Source: Candidatus Pacearchaeota archaeon (GTDB lineage: Archaea; Nanobdellota; Nanobdellia; Pacearchaeales; GW2011-AR1). Taken from it: a stretch of DNA of 53,092 nucleotides. The position numbers and the translations under genes were made by a program. Positions 46,542-53,092 of this stretch are shown here, one piece after another. The stretch covers positions 1 to 53,092 of the forward strand of contig VGKQ01000005.1 in the NCBI GenBank assembly GCA_016866995.1. Direction: 5' to 3'. The notes beneath the pieces are model-generated. The model was not told where the DNA came from, did not search any database, and worked only from the letters and a program-made list of their open reading frames with translations. How positions within the stretch are numbered: position 1 is the first letter of the stretch; each line of letters opens with the position of its first letter.

Positions 46542-47064
46542 CTTCTTCTATTTTTTTCTCCTTTGTTGTTATTTTAGTTTCATAATTTTTTTTCATATAC
46601 TCAATAATTTCCTCTCTTGAAACATCCTGCCTCTTCGGAATTCCTGATTTTTTTATTTTTCTTCTTTTAACTCTTGCTCCTGTCCTTGTAAAATCAATTG
46701 TAACATTCAAACCGAGAATTCCAATATCTCTCTGGTATTCTGTTCCCGGAATTTCAATATACTCGTGAATGCCGAATGAAAAATGATTTTTTTCTATCTG
46801 GCTTTCTTTTATTTCATTGTTTATTGCAAGAAGAAGTTTTTTCAGAAGTTGCTGAAAATTTTTTCTTATTGTTACTTTGCAGCCGACTTCCAATCCCGGC
46901 CTTACATTAAGCGAAGGAATTCTTTTTTTGCTTTTTATCTTTATTGGCTGCCTTGCTGATATTAATTTGAGAAGCCGCACCCCCTTGTCCAATTTATCCC
47001 CGCTTCCTCCAGCACTTAATACAACTTTCTCAATTCTCACTTCTCTCATCTTATTTTGTTTCAT
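46528..47064 (-). CDS. rpl5: Ribosomal protein uL5
   Basis: MREVRIEKVVLSAGGSGDKLDKGVRLL; FSFGIHEYIEIPGTEYQRDIGILGLNV. Confidence 0.94.
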   Translation of the reverse strand: MKQNKMREVRIEKVVLSAGGSGDKLDKGVRLLKLISARQPIKIKSKKRIPSLNVRPGLEVGCKVTIRKNFQQLLKKLLLAINNEIKESQIEKNHFSFGIHEYIEIPGTEYQRDIGILGLNVTIDFTRTGARVKRRKIKKSGIPKRQDVSREEIIEYMKKNYETKITTKEKKIEEDDSK

Positions 47065-47663
47065 TTTACTGCCATTATGTCATTTAGTTTTAAATTTATC
47101 TTTCCTTCTTTAAGCAAAATGCTTGCGTTTTTTCCTTCAATCTTTTCAACTTCTCCTTCTTCGCCCTTATGCTTTCCGTTAATAATTATAATCTTTGCTC
47201 CTTCTTTTAGCTCTATTTTTTTTATTTTTTCTCCCATTACAACCGAGTCGCCTATTTTAAATTTCTCAGCAGAAATAAAATTTCTTCCATCATTCAAATT
47301 AATCTGTGTTTTCTTTCCAGAAAGAATTTTCTTTCCTATTACTTTCAGGATTTTATCAGAATTTCTTGTTTCTTCAAGTCCGAATTTCTTGTTTTTTAAT
47401 ATAACCTTAAACTTCTCATCTCCAAGCTCAAGAACATCAAAAAGAGAAAGCACAAACTTTTCATCTTTTATAATCTTTCCATTTACCTTGGCTTTTTTGT
47501 CATGAATTATTTCCTTTACTTCTTTTTTGCTTTTTGCCTTTTTCATTACATCTCTGATTAATATCAGCACAGGAATTCCATTTTTTCTGCTTTTGATTAA
47601 AAATTTTGTTCCCTTTCTTGGAATTGGCCAGTTCTTAGGCGCTTGGTTTCTTTTCAGGTGCAT
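47061..47663 (-). CDS. rps4e: Ribosomal protein eS4
   Basis: MHLKRNQAPKNWPIPRKGTKFLIK. Confidence 0.93.
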   Translation of the reverse strand: MHLKRNQAPKNWPIPRKGTKFLIKSRKNGIPVLILIRDVMKKAKSKKEVKEIIHDKKAKVNGKIIKDEKFVLSLFDVLELGDEKFKVILKNKKFGLEETRNSDKILKVIGKKILSGKKTQINLNDGRNFISAEKFKIGDSVVMGEKIKKIELKEGAKIIIINGKHKGEEGEVEKIEGKNASILLKEGKINLKLNDIMAVK

Positions 47664-48033
47664 TTTGCTTTTCCTTGTTTTGTTTTATTTTTCTTTCAAC
47701 AAGCTCAATAATTTGTATTTTGCTTGGATGAAAATAGACATTTACCTTTGTCCCGTCTTTCTTCTGCCTTTGTATCCCCTCAATTGCTATTCTCGTTCTC
47801 TTCAAGTCCACTTTGCTTATTTTTCCTTTTTTCTTCCTGAACTTTCCTCTCATTATGATTACGCTGTCTCCTTTTCTTGCTTCAATATTTCTTCCATGTT
47901 TCTTTCTAAGCTCTTTGCTTAAATTTGCTGACAAAAATTTATACTTAATGTGCAGCGGGGCATTTTCAAAATATTTTCTCTGCTTCCGAGTTTGTCTGCT
48001 TGATTTCCATGCTGTGCTGAATTTTTGTTTCAT
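47635..48033 (-). CDS. rpl24: Ribosomal protein uL24
   Basis: MKQKFSTAWKSSRQTRKQRKYFENAPLHIKYKFLSANLSKELRKKHGRN; RKGDSVIIMRGKFRKKKG. Confidence 0.93.
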   Translation of the reverse strand: MKQKFSTAWKSSRQTRKQRKYFENAPLHIKYKFLSANLSKELRKKHGRNIEARKGDSVIIMRGKFRKKKGKISKVDLKRTRIAIEGIQRQKKDGTKVNVYFHPSKIQIIELVERKIKQNKEKQNAPEKKPSA

Positions 48034-48034
48034 T

Positions 48035-48334
48035 TTATGCTGCAAATAACTCTCTTATTGTTGATTTTCTATTTAATTGTGTTAATCTTACTGCAATTTG
48101 TGTCACTTCTTTTGAACTTTTTTGCGATAAAACTTTAGCAAGAAGCAATAATTCCTGATATTTTGGAGGCATGTATGGAAAATTTCTCATATCATATTCT
48201 TTTTTTTCTTCTATTGCTCTTGCAACATCAACGCAATACCACATAAAATTTCTTTGATTATTATAGTCCAGTCTTGCAAATTCTTTCCCCCCTGTTGCAA
48301 CACATTCTCTTATAAGAAAAGGTCTTTCTATCAT
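48035..48334 (-). CDS. Hypothetical protein C, orphan between L14 and L24
   Basis: MIERPFLIRECVATGGKEFARLDYNNQRNFMWYCVDVARAIEE...; 1-nt spacing on both sides. Confidence 0.65.
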   Translation of the reverse strand: MIERPFLIRECVATGGKEFARLDYNNQRNFMWYCVDVARAIEEKKEYDMRNFPYMPPKYQELLLLAKVLSQKSSKEVTQIAVRLTQLNRKSTIRELFAA

Positions 48335-48335
48335 T

Positions 48336-48737
48336 TTAAACTATAAATTGCGCAAGTTTCGCAACCTCCTTCCATCTTTCCTGAACTTCCCTTGGTATTG
48401 CTCCCTTAACCTGTGTTCCTTTTGGATTTCCTTTCTCATCTTTCAATAATACTGCTGCATTATCTGTAAATGCAATTCTCTCCCCAGTCTTTCTCAAAAA
48501 GGGCTTTTTCTGCCTTATTAAAACTGCATCAAAAACCTTTCCTTTCATTTCAGGGTTTCCTGCCCTTACTGAAACTTTAATCCAGTCTCCAACCTTGGCT
48601 GTAATATATCTTCCTTTTCTCGATTTTCCATGCTTCACTCCGACGATTTTTACAATCCTTGCCCCAGAATTGTCAGAAGCAAGTATATGGCTTCCAATAT
48701 TCAATCCCCTTGTCATTCTTGCTGATACTGCTTTCAT
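48336..48737 (-). CDS. rpl14: Ribosomal protein uL14
   Basis: ASDNSGARIVKIVGVKHGKSRKGRYITAKVGDWIKVSVRAGNPEMKGKVFDAVLIRQKKPFLR. Confidence 0.95.
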   Translation of the reverse strand: MKAVSARMTRGLNIGSHILASDNSGARIVKIVGVKHGKSRKGRYITAKVGDWIKVSVRAGNPEMKGKVFDAVLIRQKKPFLRKTGERIAFTDNAAVLLKDEKGNPKGTQVKGAIPREVQERWKEVAKLAQFIV

Positions 48738-49063
48738 TTTTCTTCCTCCTTATTTTGAGATTTTTTTCTTAAAACTTCCACAAGCACAAAATGTATAATC
48801 TTGCTTAATGGACGGCATTCTCTTACTTGCACATAATCTCCAACTTCAACATTTTCCATGCATTTTGAAACTCGAGCATGAAGGCGTGTTTTCTTTTTCA
48901 TATATCTTTCATATTTTTTTATAAATAATGTTCTTTCAAATTCAATGGCAATTCTCTTTGGAAATTTTCTGATTACATTTCCTGCGAAAACTCTGCCTCT
49001 GGCTGCAAGTTTGCCGTGTATCGGGCACTGTTCATCATCACATTTTTCAATTTTTTCTTTCAT
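48734..49063 (-). CDS. rps17: Ribosomal protein uS17
   Basis: GRVFAGNVIRKFPKRIAIEFERTLFIKKYERYMKKKTRLHARV. Confidence 0.93.
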   Translation of the reverse strand: MKEKIEKCDDEQCPIHGKLAARGRVFAGNVIRKFPKRIAIEFERTLFIKKYERYMKKKTRLHARVSKCMENVEVGDYVQVRECRPLSKIIHFVLVEVLRKKSQNKEEEK

Positions 49064-49074
49064 TTTATATTTTT

Positions 49075-49374
49075 TTATTCAGCTATTGAACTTTCTGGAA
49101 ATCCTAATTCAATTAATAAGGGCTTTATTCTCCTTCTATGATCTCCCTGAAGCTCAATTATGCTATTTTTTACTGTTCCTCCACAAGCAAGCTTCTCTTT
49201 AAGAGTTTTTGCTATTTCTTTTATATTAATGCCTTCTCCAATCCCCGTAACAAGCGTAGTTATTTTTCCAAAAGCTCTTTTCACTGTTTCTATTTTTATT
49301 TTCTGCTCGCTTTTTGCAATTTCCTCGCAAACACATGCCTGCTTTGGCAGTCCGCATTTTGGGCATATTTCCAT
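49075..49374 (-). CDS. Translation initiation factor SUI1/eIF1-like
   Basis: Zn-knuckle CPKCGLPKQACVC plus FGKITTLVTGIGEGINIKEIAKTLKEKLACGGTVKNSIIELQGDHR. Confidence 0.93.
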   Translation of the reverse strand: MEICPKCGLPKQACVCEEIAKSEQKIKIETVKRAFGKITTLVTGIGEGINIKEIAKTLKEKLACGGTVKNSIIELQGDHRRRIKPLLIELGFPESSIAE

Positions 49375-49565
49375 TATTTACCCTCCCTGTTTAATTTAAT
49401 ATTATTTGCAGTTAAAATTCTTGCAATTGATTTTTTAATTTCTTTGGCTTTAATCTTGCTGGCTTTGTTTGCAGTCACATTTTTCTTTATTAATTCGAGT
49501 TTAAGCTCTTTCAATTTTTCTTCTCTTTCTTCTTTGCTCAATTTTTTTATATCTTTATACTTCAT
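49374..49565 (-). CDS. rpl29: Ribosomal protein uL29
   Basis: MKYKDIKKLSKEEREEKLKELKLELIKKN...KEIKKSIARILTANN. Confidence 0.88.
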   Translation of the reverse strand: MKYKDIKKLSKEEREEKLKELKLELIKKNVTANKASKIKAKEIKKSIARILTANNIKLNREGK

Positions 49566-50272
49566 CTTTCTTCCTCTGTATTTAACTCAGACTTGTTTTG
49601 CTTCTTTCCTAAAAGAAGTTTCTTTCTTGTTTTCTTTGGCTTTTCTTCTGTAACAGGCATTTTTAATTGTTTTCTCAGTTCATTATTAACTTCTATCTGG
49701 TCATGAATTTTTGCATCAGGAGGCAGTATCGCTACTTTTACTCCAATAACTCCAAGCATTGTTTTTGCTATTGCTTTTGCCCTGTTTACAATCTTTGCTG
49801 TATCACCTGTTTTTTTCAGATATCCAGAAGCAAACCTCCAGGCTTTTGCTCTCTCGCTTGGGAGCTTTCCACTAAGCCTTATTTCAGCTCCTAAAGCCCC
49901 TGCCCTCATTATTTTGTCAAGCATTTTATATGCTATTATCTTGAACTTTAAGCTTCCAAGCTTTTCAAGCATTAAGGCTATGTCATCTGCAATTGTTTGT
50001 GCGTCAAATTCTGGCTTTATTATTTCCTGAATTTCTATATTTGGATTTTCAAGCTTAAATTTTCTCTTTAATATTCTTGTCAGTTCAATAATTTTTTCTC
50101 CCTTTCTTCCTATAACATATCCAGGAGTGTTTGTTGAAATTATTATTTTCTCGCCCACAGGGGTATATTCTATTCCAACCGTGCTTATCTTTCCCTTTCC
50201 CAAATTTCCCTTAATAAATTCTTTTATATTTAATTCATCTTTCTTTAATTGAACAAATTTTTTCTCTTCCAT
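49562..50272 (-). CDS. rps3: Ribosomal protein uS3
   Basis: KKDELNIKEFIKGNLGKGKISTVGIEYTPVGEKIIISTNTPGYVIGRKGEKI; start corrected to 50272. Confidence 0.94.
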   Translation of the reverse strand: MEEKKFVQLKKDELNIKEFIKGNLGKGKISTVGIEYTPVGEKIIISTNTPGYVIGRKGEKIIELTRILKRKFKLENPNIEIQEIIKPEFDAQTIADDIALMLEKLGSLKFKIIAYKMLDKIMRAGALGAEIRLSGKLPSERAKAWRFASGYLKKTGDTAKIVNRAKAIAKTMLGVIGVKVAILPPDAKIHDQIEVNNELRKQLKMPVTEEKPKKTRKKLLLGKKQNKSELNTEEER

Positions 50273-50273
50273 T

Positions 50274-50837
50274 TTAAATTTGAGCCTCCTGCTTATTTTC
50301 TTGTTTTTTCTCACTAACTTTTCTCTCTTTTGCTTCAAGGTAAACATTTGTCCTCTTGAATCTCTCTCTTCCACCTCTTCTGAACGGGCGGGAGGCATCA
50401 TTTGCAATCGCAAGAGTTATTATTGGATTCTCAATTCCATTCACTTGGGAATTTGCCTGCAAGTTTTTCAGCAGATTAATAAATACCTTGCTTGCATTTA
50501 CAGGATATCTTCCACTCATTATTTTTCCATGCCGATGAGGAATTTCTCCCCTCATTTTTAATGGTTTTTTCATTTTCATTATCAATTCTAATTCAGGAAT
50601 CATTTCTTCTGGATTTTTTCCTCTGATTAAGTCGCATATAGCCATTGAATGCTTCTTTGAGATAGGCAAATCTTTTCCATTGACAACAGCTTTTTCTTTT
50701 TTCACAATTTCTTGTTTCTTTTCTTCTTTTTTTGTTTTCTCTTCTGATTTTATCTCTGATTTTTCTTCAACTTTTGGAGTTTCTTTGTTAATTGGCTCTT
50801 CAATTTTTTTCTCTTCAGTTTTTGCTTCTTTTTTCAT
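50274..50837 (-). CDS. rpl22: Ribosomal protein uL22 with Lys/Glu-rich N-terminal extension
   Basis: LPISKKHSMAICDLIRGKNPEEM; EIPHRHGKIMSGRYPVNASKVFINLL. Confidence 0.92.
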   Translation of the reverse strand: MKKEAKTEEKKIEEPINKETPKVEEKSEIKSEEKTKKEEKKQEIVKKEKAVVNGKDLPISKKHSMAICDLIRGKNPEEMIPELELIMKMKKPLKMRGEIPHRHGKIMSGRYPVNASKVFINLLKNLQANSQVNGIENPIITLAIANDASRPFRRGGRERFKRTNVYLEAKERKVSEKKQENKQEAQI

Positions 50838-50838
50838 T

Positions 50839-51228
50839 TTATTTCACAGACAAAGCTGCAGACGATTTAGTTGCGCCTATTCCTGGAGCTCCGTGCTCAA
50901 CTTTCTTTCTTGTCACGGAAAATTCACCTAATCTATGCCCCAGCATTTCTGGAATAATTTTTATTGAGACAAATTCTTTTCCATTATGGATTCCAATTGT
51001 ATAATTTATCATTCCAGGAACAATTACAAGATTTCTCAGGTGTGTTTTTATCGGCTTGCTTTTCCCCGAATTTTTCCTGCACTTTTCCACAAATTTTTCA
51101 ATAACATCAAAATGCCGAAGAACAAATCTTCTTGAATCAGCCCCAACTAATCTTGCAAATTCTCTTGTATCCAAAGCTTTTAACTCGCTAATATTTTTCC
51201 CGCGATATTTAAATTCTCGAGCTGCCAT
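50839..51228 (-). CDS. rps19: Ribosomal protein uS19
   Basis: IKTHLRNLVIVPGMINYTIGIHNGKEFVSIKIIPEMLGHRLGEFSVTRKKVEHGAPGIGAT. Confidence 0.95.
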   Translation of the reverse strand: MAAREFKYRGKNISELKALDTREFARLVGADSRRFVLRHFDVIEKFVEKCRKNSGKSKPIKTHLRNLVIVPGMINYTIGIHNGKEFVSIKIIPEMLGHRLGEFSVTRKKVEHGAPGIGATKSSAALSVK

Positions 51229-51229
51229 T

Positions 51230-51541
51230 TTATGCTGCTACTCCAAAAGGTAATTTAATATCTGAATAACTTTTCACTTCTAAAATTCCATAACCATATT
51301 CTTCTCCAATTTCACTTGCATGAGCTATTAAATGAGAAACTCTGCTTAAATGTGTGCCCCCAACAATCCAAAAATTATGAGTATCCCCCCTTCCTCCTTT
51401 TCCTATTGGATTTAATGAAATCATTCTTACTGCATAAACTGTTCCTGGCATTTCCTCTAATTTCAAAACAATGTCCCTGCTTAAACAACACGAATTTCTC
51501 ATGCTAAATTCTAATCTTAATTTTTTTCTTCTAATTAACAT
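51230..51541 (-). CDS. Hypothetical protein B, orphan between L2 and S19
   Basis: MLIRRKKLRLEFSMRNSCCLSRDIVLKLEEMPGTVYAV...; start taken at 51541, 1 nt after the L2 stop. Confidence 0.65.
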   Translation of the reverse strand: MLIRRKKLRLEFSMRNSCCLSRDIVLKLEEMPGTVYAVRMISLNPIGKGGRGDTHNFWIVGGTHLSRVSHLIAHASEIGEEYGYGILEVKSYSDIKLPFGVAA

Positions 51542-51542
51542 T

Positions 51543-52235
51543 TTATTTCTTCCTCCTTCCTGTTCTTTTTGGATGAAGATGTCCAACTTTAGCTCCGGGG
51601 GGAGCATTATTCTTTGCAATCTTGCTTTTTATTCTTTTTCCTCTTCCAGAGCCAAAAGGATGGTCAACTACATTCATTTTTACAGCAGAAGTTCTTGGCC
51701 ATAACTTGTTTTTTGCCTTCATCATATGCCATTTTTTCCCTGCTTTTATTATGGGTTTCTCAAGCCTTCCCTGTCCTGCAACAATTCCAATTGTAGCCCT
51801 GCATTTCTCATCAAACCATATTTCCTTTTTGCTTGGCATCATTACTGCAACTCTTCCAGGCATTTTCTTAGTAATTGTAGCAGACAATCCAGAAGCTCTT
51901 ACTAATTTTCCGCCGTCATTTAATTTTGCTTCAATATTATATATGCTTGTTCCTGGAGCAATATCTTTCAATTGCATAATGTTTCCGTTTTCTTGCTTTC
52001 CTGTTTCAATCTCCTGCCCCACAATTGCCCCGTCAAATGCAGGATTATAAAAAATCTTGTTTCCAATTTGAATTTTTGCAAGAGGAGCAGAATGCGCTGG
52101 CGAGTTTATAAGCTCAAGAATTTTTCCTTTTCCTTCTATAATAGGATATCCAATTCTAAATTTGTAAGCCTGCTTTCTGACTCTGTAAGTCAATGAGCCA
52201 TGCCCTCTTGCCTGTTGTATTATTCTTTTTCCCAT
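51543..52235 (-). CDS. rpl2: Ribosomal protein uL2
   Basis: RARGHGSLTYRVRKQAYKFRIGYP; MNVVDHPFGSGRGKR. Confidence 0.96.
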   Translation of the reverse strand: MGKRIIQQARGHGSLTYRVRKQAYKFRIGYPIIEGKGKILELINSPAHSAPLAKIQIGNKIFYNPAFDGAIVGQEIETGKQENGNIMQLKDIAPGTSIYNIEAKLNDGGKLVRASGLSATITKKMPGRVAVMMPSKKEIWFDEKCRATIGIVAGQGRLEKPIIKAGKKWHMMKAKNKLWPRTSAVKMNVVDHPFGSGRGKRIKSKIAKNNAPPGAKVGHLHPKRTGRRKK

Positions 52236-52236
52236 T

Positions 52237-52614
52237 TTATGCCACCGATTTCCTCCCCGCTTTTATTAATTTTCTCTCATAATCTATGAATGTTTTAGTC
52301 ATTTCCTCTCTCCTAATATCAATACAACCCGCTCTTTCAATATCAACAACAGTCAAATATCCTTCTTTTGTTGGAGCAAGATTTTTTAGAACAGTATTTA
52401 ATATCATAATCCTATTTCCATCTAATGGATTTCTATAAGCAAAACTGATTAGGTCTGGCTGTCCTCTTTGGGGCAGTACTCCATCGTGCACCGAGACAAG
52501 CCTAAATACAGGAGTGTCTAAAACTACTACATCATCCTTAACTAAACTAGCAATATCTTCGTTACTTCTTACTGGTTTAAATTCAACTCTCTCTAAATTT
52601 TGAAATATCTTCAT
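52237..52614 (-). CDS. Hypothetical protein A, orphan between L23 and L2
   Basis: MKIFQNLERVEFKPVRSNEDIASLVKDDVVVLDTPVFRLVSVHDG...; 1-nt spacing on both sides. Confidence 0.65.
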   Translation of the reverse strand: MKIFQNLERVEFKPVRSNEDIASLVKDDVVVLDTPVFRLVSVHDGVLPQRGQPDLISFAYRNPLDGNRIMILNTVLKNLAPTKEGYLTVVDIERAGCIDIRREEMTKTFIDYERKLIKAGRKSVA

Positions 52615-52615
52615 C

Positions 52616-52858
52616 TTATATCATCCCAAGTTTAGTTGCAACATCAATTGCAGGATTTTTCTTATCCAGTTTAATATAAACATATTTTTCGTTTTTTCTT
52701 ATCAAAGTTCGAATTTTTTCAACATTAACTTTGAAAGTTTCCTCAAATTCTTTTTTTATCTCAGATTTTCTTGCCTTTCTCTCAACTCTGAAAATTAGAG
52801 TATTCTCTATTTCAATTAATTTCACTGCTTTCTCTGACGTGACTGGTTTTAGTATCAT
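52616..52858 (-). CDS. rpl23: Ribosomal protein uL23
   Basis: ILKPVTSEKAVKLIEIENTLIFRVERKARKSEIKKEFEETFKVNVEKIRTLI. Confidence 0.94.
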   Translation of the reverse strand: MILKPVTSEKAVKLIEIENTLIFRVERKARKSEIKKEFEETFKVNVEKIRTLIRKNEKYVYIKLDKKNPAIDVATKLGMI

Positions 52859-52869
52859 CTTATATATTG

Positions 52870-52938
52870 AACATCAAACTGCAGTCTGATGACTGCACCA
52901 AAGGCAAATTTTCCCGCAGGAAAATTTGGTTTGATGTT
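52870..52938. repeat. Three-way-junction palindromic element between L4 and L23
   Basis: Outer stem aacatcaaac (52870-52879)/gtttgatgtt (52929-52938); hairpin tgcagtc-tgat-gactgca (52880-52897); hairpin caaattttcc-cgca-ggaaaatttg (52905-52928). Confidence 0.88.
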
Positions 52939-52940
52939 GT

Positions 52941-53030
52941 AAATTTAATTATCATTTTTTATATTTTAAATTTAATTATCATTTTTTATATTTTAAATTT
53001 AATTATCATTTTTTATATTTTAAATTTAAT
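52941..53030. repeat. 27-bp tandem repeat, three full copies plus partial
   Basis: aaatttaattatcattttttatatttt at 52941, 52968, 52995, then aaatttaat at 53022. Confidence 0.97.
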
Positions 53031-53031
53031 A

Positions 53032-53092
53032 TTATTTTCTAACTTCTCCTAACTCTTTAATTGCATTTTCAGTATAGCAAGTTAATCTTCCT
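53032..53092 (-). CDS. rpl4: Ribosomal protein uL4, C-terminus only (partial)
   Basis: Minus-strand GRLTCYTENAIKELGEVRK* resembles archaeal L4 C-terminus (GRLTxWTxxAIxxL). Confidence 0.7.
   Translation of the reverse strand, partial: GRLTCYTENAIKELGEVRK

Noticed and set aside
49138-49653. Long plus-strand ORF (171 aa) antisense to L29/eIF1
   Set aside because: Low-complexity Phe/Ser/Leu-rich mirror of Lys/Glu-rich genes; the minus-strand genes are clearly real
51542-51619. Upstream start for orphan B (MQRIMLPPELKLDIFIQKEQEGGRNK...)
   Set aside because: This extension is the L2 3' end in another frame; the ATG at 51541, 1 nt after the L2 stop, fits the operon pattern
51622-52050. 142-aa plus-strand ORF antisense to L2
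   Set aside because: Shadow ORF of uL2, no family features
52941-53030. CRISPR-like array
   Set aside because: Head-to-tail 27-bp units with no spacers

Overview
This is an AT-rich archaeal chromosomal window; the gene order and small proteins suggest a DPANN-type lineage, but that is inference. It has three parts. (1) About 0.2-32 kb is a surface-glycan region: GT2/GT4/GT9 glycosyltransferases, GT39/PMT-like membrane transferases, SAM methyltransferases, four radical SAM enzymes, and an AglH/flippase/AglB N-glycosylation block. (2) About 32-37 kb holds an eIF2B-alpha/R15P-isomerase family gene with an AbiEi/AbiEii module inserted at its 3' end, then prefoldin, arrestin-like and EMC3/DUF106 genes. 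(3) About 37-53 kb is a minus-strand ribosomal-protein operon running from uL4 (partial) to SecY. The most unusual signals are: (a) at least seven small orphan ORFs plus a MazG-like and a NUDIX gene placed between consecutive ribosomal-protein genes, mostly with TAA-N-ATG or ATGA junctions; (b) an abiE insertion that gave the eIF2B-like gene a new C-terminus and left the apparent old C-terminal codons (FDEFLRKVRK*) downstream; (c) an exact 102-bp direct repeat bracketing a six-gene glycan cassette; (d) two three-way-junction palindromic elements; (e) a radical SAM enzyme whose cluster motif reads CX26CX2C; (f) a 53-bp tandem duplication of the secY stop-codon region; (g) a one-domain IF5A-like protein. 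No searches were run. All product calls come from motif and family recognition by eye.
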